Source: CAYFZO01 sp964347615 (GTDB taxonomy: Bacteria > Pseudomonadota > Gammaproteobacteria > Poriferisulfidales > Oxydemutatoraceae). Taken from it: a DNA stretch of 64,000 nt. A program made the translations under genes and the position numbers. Location: the NCBI GenBank assembly GCA_964347615.1, contig CAYFZO010000007.1:26884-90883 (forward strand), in the 5' to 3' direction. Every line of letters starts with the position of its first letter. Position 1 is the first letter of the stretch. A model generated the notes under the pieces. The model ran no database searches and had not been told where the DNA came from. It saw nothing but the letters and a program-made list of their open reading frames with translations. Of this stretch, positions 42,837 through 52,295 are shown piece after piece.

Positions 42837-45768
42837 TGTCTCCTAGAAGAATTGGGAAAATGGTTTTCACGATACGAACGCTTTCATCTTGATCCAGTTG
42901 CAAGAGCGGGCGATAGAGTGCCGTACGTAGCCGAACTTTCTCATCGTTGTTAACAGCTGCATCAGGAAAGCGAATAAGAAGCCTTTCTGCTTCTTCCGCC
43001 AAATCTCTTGCCGAGATGCCGGCAACACCGAGGCTGGAGTCGTCTTTTAGTTTCCAATAAATATTAAATGCACGCGCTGATAACCCGCTTTCTTTCTCTG
43101 CCTTAACAATTTTTTCTTTCTCCTTGGCGAGTGCCTCTAGTAAATCCATTGCTTGTAACCCGGTCTTCTTGTGGTTTTCTATGTCTTTCAAAATAGATTC
43201 AGCACGCTCCTTGAGCGGAAGAAGCACAGGCGCAAAACTCTCACTGTCTTTGGCCTCCTCGCGCAAACCACGCACAAGATTAAACACTTTGGCTTCATTT
43301 GATCCAGGTTTATTGCGAAGCGCTTCCAAAGACGCCATGTCAAAGGTAACGCTCTTTGTAAACTGACCAAGCTTTTCTTGAGTGGCGCTTTCTTGCACCA
43401 ACCGGCGCGTCTTGTGAGCAATATCGTCCACGAAGTCCACTTCATCCGTGTAAGCATTCCGAACCGTCGCATAGAGTTGCGCAAGCTGCTTAAATGTCTC
43501 AATATAATCACGAAGCTCAGACGATGGGGAAAGAATCTCCCAGAGAACTTCTATTTCCTTATAAGTCTTGAAAAACTTTTCGCGTTCTTCCAAATCTAGA
43601 AAACGTCCGTAGATTATGCTTTCAAGGCGCTGGTCCATTTGTCTTTTTTCGTCATCTTCAAGGTACTCGGTCCTTGCCTTTGAAATCTTTGCGAAAAAGT
43701 CTTCCTTTAACAAGTCGAGATTCTCGATGACACCGTGCACATCGGCGGAATCAAACCGCAGTGCCTTATTCAATTCCTGTAATACCCCGATAAAATCAAC
43801 GATGAGACCACTAGGCTTGCAAATACCATCTGTATCAACATAAGGACGATTTACGCGCGCGATTGCTTGCAACAGGACGTGATCTCGCATCGGCTTGTCA
43901 AGATACATGCAATAAAGAATTGGTGCGTCATACCCCGTTAGCAGTTTATCGGTGACAACGAGAATCCTAGGAGCTGTATCTGCTCTTTTGAACATGGTGC
44001 GGGCGCTTTCTTCATCTCTTTGTGAGGGTTGAAACTCTGCAACGAGCTTACGTTCGACTATATCAGCGGTATCCTCAGTGTAAATCGGAGAAATCCATTC
44101 CGGTGGAAGCAATTTGTCAAGTGCTTGTTTGTATTTAGCGCAAGCCTCACGATTCACGCCGACAAGAAACGCCTTGTATCCAAGTGGCTCCACATTTTCT
44201 TTGAAGTGTTGAGCAACAAACGCCGCCACCTTTCTGATCCGATCGTCAGCTGTAAGAAAAGTACAGAGCCCCACTGCGCGCTTAAGCACCTTATTGAGTT
44301 CTTGCACATCGGTGATTCCCTCCCCTTCGGCCAATTCAAAAAATTCCTTGTCGAGGCGCTCGGTAGGTACAGTCATATCGCTGGGTGCCATGGTGTGTCG
44401 AATCGGCAACGTTGTCTCATCTTCTATTGATTCCTCAATTGAATACTTATCAAGGTAACGCCTATCATCATCTTGGCCAAATGTCACAAAAGTGCTTTCA
44501 CCATAGCTAGTCCTCGCAATAGGTGTTCCGGTAAAGCCTATAAGTGTCGCATTTGGCACTGCCGCCATTAGATAGGTACCGAGCTCCCTGTTAACTGAAC
44601 GATGAGCTTCATCAATAAAAACGTAGATGTTGTCGCGCGTATTGATACGCGCCTGAATCCCGTGGAACTTGTGAATCATTGATAGGATTAGCCCGCGTTT
44701 GTCAGTTTCGAGATAACCCTGAACTTCCTCTTTTGACGTTGCCCGCCAAACAGGAATGTCTTGCTGTTGTAGCTCGCCAAGAAGCTTTTCGACCCACCCA
44801 CTGAGCTGTCCTTCAAGCTCTATGCGATCGACGATAAGAATAACGGTCGCATTGCGAAACTCTTCTTTCCTCTTCAAAATCAGCTTGGCAGCAGTAAGCA
44901 AGGTAAAAGTTTTTCCTGAACCTTGGGTGTGCCAAACTAACCCGCGGTGTTTCTCCGGCTCCTGACAACGCGCAACAATACGGTCAATTGCACGGCGCTG
45001 ATGCTGCCGTAGTACGGCCTTTCGAGTCTCGCCATCCTCAACATAAAAGAAAATCCAATCCTTAAGTGTGCGTAAAAACTCAGATCGTTCGAAAAATGAC
45101 TGAACGGCAAACCGATAGCTTTCCTCGCGCGTTTTCCATCTCGCCATATACCGGCGCGAGGCGTTCCAAGTCACCCCGTACCAGTAGTCAATCAGATGTG
45201 TAACATTGAAAAGCTGTGACGTGCTGAAAAGCTCAGGTGTCTCAACTTCGTAACGACGAAGCTGTACAGTGGCTCTCTCAATAGCGTCCCTGTCCTTAGG
45301 GTTCTTATTCTCAACGATGGCAACCGGCACCCCGTTGATTACAAACATCACATCCGCTCGATTACTCTTGCGGGCCGGAGGTTTAATTCTCCACTCCCAA
45401 GTAACATGGAAAATATTAGCGTCGGGTGTTTCAAAATCAATGAACTGAACGCGTCGGTGACGTTTCTCCTCTTCATCGTACAGCTGCCGTTCACCTTTTA
45501 ACCAAGCGAGCACCTCTCGGTTATATTCAATCGTAGGAGAGTTTGCTTCCAGATTCTCAATAGCCTGCTGAATCGTGCTTGCTTTCATCCATGGGTTGAA
45601 TTCTTTGAGCTTTGCTTCAAGTTCGTCACGAAACAGCATTCCATGTGTCCCGCCACGCTTTTGCTCAGCAGCTTGCGGCGAAACTGGTTGCCAGCCGATT
45701 TCCTCTGCATGAGTAACCATGGGAAATTGAACAGAAATTGCTTCACTGACCTTAACCGTGTTATTCAT
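42820..45768 (-). CDS. hsdR: Type I restriction enzyme, endonuclease/translocase subunit
   Basis: This 982-residue protein is the cutting and translocating subunit. The N-terminal nuclease has D139 and the E153-x-K155 of VENKNP. The SF2 helicase motor shows Walker A TQGSGKT (281-287), DEAH and FTGTPIAR, and a DKLLTGYDAP segment follows. It loops DNA and cuts far from the recognition site when bound to HsdM/HsdS. It is the fifth gene of the operon, 126 bp after the second methylase gene, separated from hsdM and hsdS by two genes. AT-richer than the chromosomal background. Confidence 0.95.
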   Translation of the reverse strand: MNNTVKVSEAISVQFPMVTHAEEIGWQPVSPQAAEQKRGGTHGMLFRDELEAKLKEFNPWMKASTIQQAIENLEANSPTIEYNREVLAWLKGERQLYDEEEKRHRRVQFIDFETPDANIFHVTWEWRIKPPARKSNRADVMFVINGVPVAIVENKNPKDRDAIERATVQLRRYEVETPELFSTSQLFNVTHLIDYWYGVTWNASRRYMARWKTREESYRFAVQSFFERSEFLRTLKDWIFFYVEDGETRKAVLRQHQRRAIDRIVARCQEPEKHRGLVWHTQGSGKTFTLLTAAKLILKRKEEFRNATVILIVDRIELEGQLSGWVEKLLGELQQQDIPVWRATSKEEVQGYLETDKRGLILSMIHKFHGIQARINTRDNIYVFIDEAHRSVNRELGTYLMAAVPNATLIGFTGTPIARTSYGESTFVTFGQDDDRRYLDKYSIEESIEDETTLPIRHTMAPSDMTVPTERLDKEFFELAEGEGITDVQELNKVLKRAVGLCTFLTADDRIRKVAAFVAQHFKENVEPLGYKAFLVGVNREACAKYKQALDKLLPPEWISPIYTEDTADIVERKLVAEFQPSQRDEESARTMFKRADTAPRILVVTDKLLTGYDAPILYCMYLDKPMRDHVLLQAIARVNRPYVDTDGICKPSGLIVDFIGVLQELNKALRFDSADVHGVIENLDLLKEDFFAKISKARTEYLEDDEKRQMDQRLESIIYGRFLDLEEREKFFKTYKEIEVLWEILSPSSELRDYIETFKQLAQLYATVRNAYTDEVDFVDDIAHKTRRLVQESATQEKLGQFTKSVTFDMASLEALRNKPGSNEAKVFNLVRGLREEAKDSESFAPVLLPLKERAESILKDIENHKKTGLQAMDLLEALAKEKEKIVKAEKESGLSARAFNIYWKLKDDSSLGVAGISARDLAEEAERLLIRFPDAAVNNDEKVRLRTALYRPLLQLDQDESVRIVKTIFPILLGDNDDAD

Positions 45769-45894
45769 TTACTAAGCCTCCATCTTTCCAGTTTTCTCTC
45801 CTATCTCTTAAGCAGCTCGACATGAAAAAATCTTTTCCGTAACTAAAGTGGCTTAAAGGAGCATCTCCTATTGTCATCATCGTAAACCTGATAG

Positions 45895-47127
45895 TTACGC
45901 TACCTTTCTAAACTTAAGAATCACTTCACGGCGTATACGACCATCAAGCGTCGTTACCGCTGACTGCAATGATGGTGGGGGCAAATACCGACGATTTTCT
46001 GGCAGATTTCTTGAGTGCTGTCCAAAACAATGGAGCCCCACCGTACTCGCGGCAATTTTTATAATCTTTGAGTTGGGTACGAATGTACCCCGCACAGTAT
46101 TCTCTCCGACTACATAGACCGCTTTACCATTTCTGTTTAGGACTCTAGCCGTTTCTCTCACAACGTGCCGCATATCATCAATATAGCGTGCAAGAATGGA
46201 TTCTTGTCTCGTTCTTAGCTTCGGCTGTAACTTTAGCTTGGAGATAATACTCTGGATTTCTTGATCTTCGTGTATATCTTTCTTACCAATTTCAGCACCA
46301 ACACTCATAGCCCTGACACAGCTGAGATCTCTAGTTTGGTACCCCATCCAAACGAGTGAAAATTTGCTGCACCTTAAATAATCGATCGCATTTAAATAAG
46401 GAGGAGACGTAAGCACTAGATCAACATAATTATCTTTTAAAGGAAGACGACGAGCGTCCCCCTCATACACACGCGTCGTAGGCCCATAGCTTCGGCTTCT
46501 GCGACTAACACAATTTTCAACTACATGATTTACAGCAAGCAGGAATTTACGAAAGGGCTTTGTGGGCGCACGGTTATAAGTGCGGTGGGGACGGCTATGT
46601 GACAAATCCATTGCCAGCGACGCTCCTGACTGTTTGGTTATGATAAGACGAGAGAAAGCGCACCATAGAATATCCCGAATTCGTTCATCTCTGACTTCCC
46701 GTATAGCCATGGAAAGCGACGCAAGTTGTCTCCGTGCGTAATCATCAAACCAATATCTTATAAATCTTTGAGTTTCGACCTCTGATCGAATCGGGTAAGC
46801 ATCTCGTTTTCGAAGCGATGAAAAAATATGCCTAGATCGACTCAACACTTTATCTGCTGTCTCTTTCACCACCTTTGCATTAGCTGGTGTAGTCCAGACC
46901 CTTGAAATTAAGACTGCGAGAGGGTCAATATCCACTCCGATTGCTCGATGCCCTTTGGAACGTGCGACAGCGAGTACGGTTCCCGAACCAGACATGGGGT
47001 CGAGAATACGAAGAGAACGACTATTTTCTGCGATGATATCTAGAACGAGGTCTGCCGCCATCCGGGCAGGAAACGGATGAACCGGACCTCTTCCCAGTAT
47101 CTCATTAATTGTTCGGTATTTCTTCAT
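45895..47127 (-). CDS. DNA methylase with N-terminal SAM motif and TSPPY
   Basis: This 410-residue protein has the SAM-binding motif ILDPMSGSGT (41-50), VDIDPLAV (65-72) and the catalytic TSPPYLNAIDYLR (240-252). It is a second, stand-alone amino-methyltransferase inside the type I operon. The motif order (I before IV) differs from the HsdM partner and from the methylase at 3.2-4.4 kb. It starts two bases after the GHKL gene's stop, so the pair is probably translated together. It likely marks DNA for the GHKL ATPase/nuclease. DNA is the likely substrate; RNA modification cannot be excluded. Confidence 0.85.
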   Translation of the reverse strand: MKKYRTINEILGRGPVHPFPARMAADLVLDIIAENSRSLRILDPMSGSGTVLAVARSKGHRAIGVDIDPLAVLISRVWTTPANAKVVKETADKVLSRSRHIFSSLRKRDAYPIRSEVETQRFIRYWFDDYARRQLASLSMAIREVRDERIRDILWCAFSRLIITKQSGASLAMDLSHSRPHRTYNRAPTKPFRKFLLAVNHVVENCVSRRSRSYGPTTRVYEGDARRLPLKDNYVDLVLTSPPYLNAIDYLRCSKFSLVWMGYQTRDLSCVRAMSVGAEIGKKDIHEDQEIQSIISKLKLQPKLRTRQESILARYIDDMRHVVRETARVLNRNGKAVYVVGENTVRGTFVPNSKIIKIAASTVGLHCFGQHSRNLPENRRYLPPPSLQSAVTTLDGRIRREVILKFRKVA

Positions 47128-47129
47128 TT

Positions 47130-49670
47130 TTATTCCTCATCCAATGAATCAGCGTTTGTAGCTGTTTCGATGGCAGCCATCACATTTTCGACGCTTTGGT
47201 CGAGCTCGACTTTCTCCGGATGTGCAAACATAGCTCCGGGTGCCATCTGCGCCATGCCCTGACACAGTTCTGCAAGCTCACTGTCCCGCTGATATTTAAT
47301 AGGTGGCCTTAAGTGTGAAAGCTCGACACGAAGTTCGCCATAACTCACAGGTGCTTGATCAAACTTCGTTTGCAGCTTGTGGATTGTCTCGACAATCTTT
47401 CGATAAGGAGGTTTGTCAATAGAAATCTCTCGGATTGAATCAACCCACTTGGCGCTCTCCTCGGGAAGACTACAACGTTGAAAGAGTTCACGGAGCTGGC
47501 TTAGTCCCACTCGTTTCACTGGACGTAAACGAACAAGCCGCGCAAGATCCTCTATATGAATAAGAGTAATTGTATGCGGGTTATTCCGTTTTCTATCAGC
47601 AGCTATCTCTTTTTCCAGTGCAGATTCTTTTCCAGAGATCTGGAATGCGGGCCCTACAACAACTGCGTGGTCACATTTAGACGCTGTCCTGTGTCGAGCG
47701 ACTTTAGATATACCCACGTCTTGAGCAGCTACTTTTGCGCTAGCGTGTTGCTTGCTCTTTGCTTCCAGACTAACTTTATACTGCCGAGAACCTCCGTCAT
47801 CTTGTGCTGACAAATATGCAGTTGCCACTCCGTCCGGCTTCCCTCTTCCGCCTAAATGTGACACTTCAAACCCAAGACTATGAAACGCATTGCAAACGCA
47901 CTCCTCCAGCTTGACCGGGTCATTTCGTGCTTCCCCGAGTGCTCTAGCAACAGCTTTCGGAGATTGTGGTTCAAACCTCTCTGCCAAGCTGCGCAGAAGT
48001 TGATCTCGAACTGACAAAAACTCATCGATATCTGCTGCCTTAACACCAATATAATGAAGATGAGCCTCAGCAAGAACCTCAGCCATTACAAACAATTCCA
48101 AAAGCTGGTGGAACTTCTTATTATTAGATGCCTCTTGGAAAGCGTTTACAAATGGATGTAAGGCATTTAACCGTAAAGATCCTGATTCTGTATCAAACTT
48201 GGCAATCTCATCATGTTCTGAACTTTTAGAATCAATTGAAGTATCAGTAACAAATTTTTCAGCTTGCTCTACTCGTTGCTCAAGTTCATCAAGAAATTTC
48301 TTCCGGGCTTCGCCAGACTCAAACTTCGGAACAATGAGGTAGCGGGATTTCTTTTTACCTTCTGAAACGTCTTTTGCGAGGTTTAAAATTGGTCTACGTG
48401 ACAAGCTGGCTGGTCCGGCAGCAATTTTTCGAGATAGTTTTGCTCCTGGTTTTTCATCCCTGTCATGTTCCTCAATTTTTGAACGGGCTGCATTAAAGAT
48501 TCCCCGGAGTAAATTCTGTGCCGCCTCCAGCAACGGCCCCTCACTAATCGTCTCTCGATTTGAGCGAAGTCCTTCATCTAACTTATCAATATGAATTACA
48601 AGTCGAAATCGCCCAAACGTCCCGTGTCTCAGCTCATTCGGGGAAATGCCAAAATGTCCATCGGTAACATTGAGGAGCCTCCCAAACGCATAGACAAAGA
48701 AACCATAACTTCTCCCAATCTGATCTGATTTGCCAGTCAGTAGATCCTTGTACGCTTCAGCATATCCCGTGACACGTCCAAGCCCTGGGACAGTAAGCCC
48801 GTAATGGTGAACGTCAGAAAGCGGGGTGTTCTGGTCTTCTGAATCTTCTATTTCTTGGGAACTTGGCTTAGGAATCTTAATTAGGTCTTTTCCCAGAACC
48901 CATTTTTTAAGTATTCCTTTTCCCTTTTTGCTTGGAATAAGCTCCTCGCCATTTAACCAAATCTTAAAATCAGGCCTCAAAGGAAGTGCGGTTCTCAGCA
49001 CCCATTCAAGAGTACCCAACTTAATCTCACCCGCCTTGTCCTTGAGTGAAGACATGATGCTGACCGTCCAAGACGCTGGACTACCTTTCCCAAAAAGTAA
49101 TATATTTCCCTTTTTAAACTCTCTTTTATCGGTCCACTGCCGAAGAGCTTTTTTTGCGTGTGTCACAGTCAGTTCTCGAAGCGCTATCTTGATTGGTTTC
49201 CTTGACTCAACGTCAGAACGATTTTCTTTCTTTATATCGAGATAATCTATGGAGGCTGAGTAGTATCGGTTCTTAAATTTGCTGATGTGAGTCAGACGGT
49301 TGGCAAGTACGTAAGTAGCCAACTTGCCGATTCCAAATTTCCCAATTTGCTGTCGGTTTCGAGGAAGAGTCTCTAACTCTCGTTTGTTGCTGACCCCAAT
49401 GAACCAATGCCGCTTAAGACCTCCTCCATCCATACCTTCGCCATCATCTACTACGGCAATCGTCGCACCCTGATTGCTCAAATTCGATGATAGAAGTACA
49501 TGAACATTTTGAGCTCCAGCGTCGAAAGAGTTGGCAACAAGTTCCTCGACCGCTTTATTTGGACTGGCGTATAGCCCTTCGGAAAATAACTCAACAATTC
49601 TGTAACTGAGACGAACCTCGATATCACCCTTTCTTTTTCCAGTTGTTGCAAAAATAGGTCCATGAACCAT
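47130..49670 (-). CDS. GHKL (MORC/Hsp90-like) ATPase with restriction-nuclease-like C-terminus
   Basis: This 846-residue protein begins with a GHKL ATPase: N-box EELVANSFDAG (42-52), DDGEGMD (75-81) and KFGIGKLA (111-118). A transducer-like middle follows, then a helical region. Around residues 620-670 is an Mrr/PD-(D/E)XK-like segment, LGFEVSHLGGRGKPDGVA and then VSLEAKSK, with the D and E-x-K residues expected for a nuclease. Such proteins were described as prokaryotic MORC relatives in predicted restriction-modification loci. It lies 12 bp after hsdS and 2 bp before a methylase gene. Probably an ATP-gated DNA clamp and nuclease in defence. Confidence 0.8.
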   Translation of the reverse strand: MVHGPIFATTGKRKGDIEVRLSYRIVELFSEGLYASPNKAVEELVANSFDAGAQNVHVLLSSNLSNQGATIAVVDDGEGMDGGGLKRHWFIGVSNKRELETLPRNRQQIGKFGIGKLATYVLANRLTHISKFKNRYYSASIDYLDIKKENRSDVESRKPIKIALRELTVTHAKKALRQWTDKREFKKGNILLFGKGSPASWTVSIMSSLKDKAGEIKLGTLEWVLRTALPLRPDFKIWLNGEELIPSKKGKGILKKWVLGKDLIKIPKPSSQEIEDSEDQNTPLSDVHHYGLTVPGLGRVTGYAEAYKDLLTGKSDQIGRSYGFFVYAFGRLLNVTDGHFGISPNELRHGTFGRFRLVIHIDKLDEGLRSNRETISEGPLLEAAQNLLRGIFNAARSKIEEHDRDEKPGAKLSRKIAAGPASLSRRPILNLAKDVSEGKKKSRYLIVPKFESGEARKKFLDELEQRVEQAEKFVTDTSIDSKSSEHDEIAKFDTESGSLRLNALHPFVNAFQEASNNKKFHQLLELFVMAEVLAEAHLHYIGVKAADIDEFLSVRDQLLRSLAERFEPQSPKAVARALGEARNDPVKLEECVCNAFHSLGFEVSHLGGRGKPDGVATAYLSAQDDGGSRQYKVSLEAKSKQHASAKVAAQDVGISKVARHRTASKCDHAVVVGPAFQISGKESALEKEIAADRKRNNPHTITLIHIEDLARLVRLRPVKRVGLSQLRELFQRCSLPEESAKWVDSIREISIDKPPYRKIVETIHKLQTKFDQAPVSYGELRVELSHLRPPIKYQRDSELAELCQGMAQMAPGAMFAHPEKVELDQSVENVMAAIETATNADSLDEE

Positions 49671-49682
49671 GATTATTCTCCT

Positions 49683-50297
49683 CTATCGAGTGTTTAGACG
49701 TTCAACCCTATTCGAAAGGTCAAAATCAGAAACTCGAATTTCACCAGCCATTAACTTATGCAATAACACCTTAAATATATTATCCAACACCGCACACTTT
49801 TCTTGGTGCAGTTGAATTTTGTTGACAAGTTGCCGAAGAAGATTCCCAATCTCAGCCTGCTCAGCTATCTTGAAAAAAGGAATGTTGAGGTCGAGAAGGG
49901 TCGTCTTATTCACACCCGCAAACGTTGACCCGGTCGCTTCGCTCTTAAGAATTGGCTTTGCGTGGAGCATAGCAAAGTATAGAAACCACGGGTCGATATG
50001 CTGGCCAGCTCGAATAGCTGCAATCCCGCGCCCAATCGCGCACTCCTCATTAGCAATGTTCACATCGCCGACTGGGGCACGAACAGAGATTAGAATATCA
50101 CCTGCGGCCGCGAATCTTTGTCCTGCACTACACCAGACACGCGGAACCGGGTGGAGTAACCCGAAATCAGCTTTCCCTTGAAAAAAAGGAACACCGTCAC
50201 CGATTTGATTATAAGTTGACGATTTAGGCGATTGGCCAAGAATTACCGAAGCCACATCCGACCTACCAAGCTTCACGGTTTCAACTACTTTATTCAT
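49683..50297 (-). CDS. hsdS: Type I restriction enzyme specificity subunit, half-size
   Basis: This 204-residue protein contains one target-recognition domain (VPFFQGKADFG, AGDILISVRAPVGD, IGRGIAAIR) and one coiled-coil conserved region (QAEIGNLLRQLVNKIQLHQEK). Normal HsdS proteins of about 400 residues have two of each. A single-TRD subunit must dimerise and would read a symmetric, interrupted sequence. The ATG overlaps the hsdM stop as ATGA. The frame ends cleanly with no second half recognisable downstream, so this appears to be a natural half-subunit rather than a frameshift product. Confidence 0.88.
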   Translation of the reverse strand: MNKVVETVKLGRSDVASVILGQSPKSSTYNQIGDGVPFFQGKADFGLLHPVPRVWCSAGQRFAAAGDILISVRAPVGDVNIANEECAIGRGIAAIRAGQHIDPWFLYFAMLHAKPILKSEATGSTFAGVNKTTLLDLNIPFFKIAEQAEIGNLLRQLVNKIQLHQEKCAVLDNIFKVLLHKLMAGEIRVSDFDLSNRVERLNTR

Positions 50298-52144
50298 TGT
50301 AATTTCTCCAATACTGAAAGCAGATGCTGATCCGATTGCTGTACTTCCGATGATAAGCGGCGTAGCTCTTGGATTAGTTCAGAAATTGGCTTCCTTTCTT
50401 CAACCTCAGCTTTTCCCACCCAACGACTAGGGATGAGACTGTAGTCTGCTTCTCTTGCTTGCTCACAAGTAACGACGGTAATCTCTTCATCAGTCGGTTC
50501 ACCTTTGAGGAAGGCAGCAGCAAGTGGACGGATATCATCATCGGGGATGAAATTCTTTGGTCTGCCTTTTCGCACATAGTGCGTAGCATTTAGTAGCACC
50601 ATTTTCCCCTTGCGCGTTTTTGGTTTACGCTTTGACAGGACCACAATTACACCAGCAGCAGAAGTGTTGTAGAACAAGTTATCTGGCAACAAAATCACAC
50701 CATCGATCAAATCGTGGTCTACGAACCACTTTCGGATGTTGCGCTCTTTGTCTTCGTTCTTGCTCCCTGAACCGCGTGTCATTGCGCCCGTGTCAAGTAC
50801 TACTGCTGCTCGTCCGCGATCATTGAGACATGCCATTGTGTGTTGGAGCCAGGCCCAGTCACCCTTGCTAGCAACAACTCCGCCTTGAGTTTGGAAACGG
50901 TCAAGCGGGTCGTCAGTGAAAAACTTTGAATTGAACGGCTGATTCCACATTGGATTGGCAACCACGATGTCATAAGTCTTTAACCTGCCGTCATCTGTCT
51001 TGAATTTAGGATTAACCATCGTGTCACCGCGCTTAATCTCAAACTCTTCCATACCGTGAATAATTGCGTTCATGTGGGCAACAGCGTAGCTCTCAGCCTG
51101 CAACTCTTGTCCGTGAAGTTTGAGAGACATTTTGCTAGTCGGGTCAAGCTCGCGGGCAACAAGCTGAAGTTTCACCAAAAGACCGGCTGAACCGCACGCA
51201 TAGTCATGACACTCTTCTCCCGGTTTTGGGCGCATAATGTGTGCCATCAAAAACCCAACTTCCGTCGGAGTAAAGAATTCGCCTGCGCTCTGACCTGAAC
51301 CTTCTGCAAACTTCCTCAAGAGATATTCATAAGCACGCCCAAGAAAGTCCGGTGCTACATCAGCAAGGCCAAGGCGATAACGCGAATCAGAGAAAGTTTC
51401 GACTACTTCAGCAAGTTTCGCCGGGTTGATATCGCGTACGCCGCTACGCTCAGATGCAAAATCCACGAGATCAATGACACCCGATAACGAAGGATTTTCA
51501 CGCACAACCGCCCGGACGGCTTTCGTCAAGTGCTCGCCTATGTCTTTGGGCGCCGTGCTGCGGCTTGCATTGTCGCGTGGCCATTCGTAACTTTCTCGTC
51601 CACTGATAACCGCCCAACGTGCCTCCGGCGGCAAATAAAATAACTTCAAGAGGCTGTGGTCGGCTTCAGCAAGCTTCAACGCTTTGTCTCGGTCGTCATA
51701 CTCTTCGGCCAAACGATCTATCTCGTCATCAAAGACGTCAGATAGTCGTTTGAGAAACAGCAATGGCAACAGATAATCTTTGAACTTAGCTGCGTCTTTT
51801 TCTCCACGAATGGAGCAAGCAGCACTCCATAGCATCTGCTCCATACCTTTCGTAGATGGAGAAGAAGTGTGCTCAGAGACACCAGCTCGTCGTCGCGTAG
51901 CCCGTGGTGCTGCCTTAGCCGGTTCGGCAGCTAGTTCCTCTATGCTGATGTTCGCTTCGCCGGCAAGCGCGGCAATTGCTTCCCGTGCCGCTTTTTGCGG
52001 TTTGGTTTGGCCGCCTTCCCAGCGATTAATGCTGGCAAAAGAAACCCCTAGCTGCTCTGCAAGCTGCGCCTGCGTGAGATTAAGACTCGCGCGAACCCCA
52101 CGTAACAGAGTGGAGATATCGTCTAAATCTGCTATATCTGCCAT
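50294..52144 (-). CDS. hsdM: Type I restriction enzyme methylase subunit with N-terminal XRE HTH
   Basis: This 616-residue protein has the N6-adenine methylase core: HsdM N-terminal helical bundle (about 95-240), GEFFTPTEVGFLMAHIM, SAM motif YACGSAGLL and catalytic motif IV as NPMW rather than NPPF/NPPY. NPMW is a recognised variant in part of the family. The first ~60 residues are a helix-turn-helix of the XRE type (LTQAQLAEQLGVSFASINRWE), unusual on HsdM and probably autoregulatory. TATATC-N10-GATATA straddles the start codon. It heads the operon that contains hsdS, the GHKL gene, a second methylase and hsdR. Confidence 0.93.
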   Translation of the reverse strand: MADIADLDDISTLLRGVRASLNLTQAQLAEQLGVSFASINRWEGGQTKPQKAAREAIAALAGEANISIEELAAEPAKAAPRATRRRAGVSEHTSSPSTKGMEQMLWSAACSIRGEKDAAKFKDYLLPLLFLKRLSDVFDDEIDRLAEEYDDRDKALKLAEADHSLLKLFYLPPEARWAVISGRESYEWPRDNASRSTAPKDIGEHLTKAVRAVVRENPSLSGVIDLVDFASERSGVRDINPAKLAEVVETFSDSRYRLGLADVAPDFLGRAYEYLLRKFAEGSGQSAGEFFTPTEVGFLMAHIMRPKPGEECHDYACGSAGLLVKLQLVARELDPTSKMSLKLHGQELQAESYAVAHMNAIIHGMEEFEIKRGDTMVNPKFKTDDGRLKTYDIVVANPMWNQPFNSKFFTDDPLDRFQTQGGVVASKGDWAWLQHTMACLNDRGRAAVVLDTGAMTRGSGSKNEDKERNIRKWFVDHDLIDGVILLPDNLFYNTSAAGVIVVLSKRKPKTRKGKMVLLNATHYVRKGRPKNFIPDDDIRPLAAAFLKGEPTDEEITVVTCEQAREADYSLIPSRWVGKAEVEERKPISELIQELRRLSSEVQQSDQHLLSVLEKLQ

Positions 52145-52212
52145 ATTTGATATATTACAGCAGAGACGGGTTCAAAAATAATTCCCTTATTGTTCAATAG
52201 GATGGATATATC
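52133..52212. promoter_or_regulatory. Candidate operator sites at the hsdM start
   Basis: The inverted pair TATATC (52133-52138) and GATATA (52149-52154) is separated by 10 bp and includes the hsdM start codon. A further palindrome GATATATC lies at 52205-52212. These are plausible binding sites for the HTH domain at the N-terminus of HsdM, which would give negative feedback on the operon. Confidence 0.45.
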
Positions 52213-52295
52213 TCCAACCTCCAGATAGTCCTCTTTCCTGGAATAGTCTCTCTTCCACCGGCAACCTCCTCGAAAGCAAGTAAATGCCAATCCGC

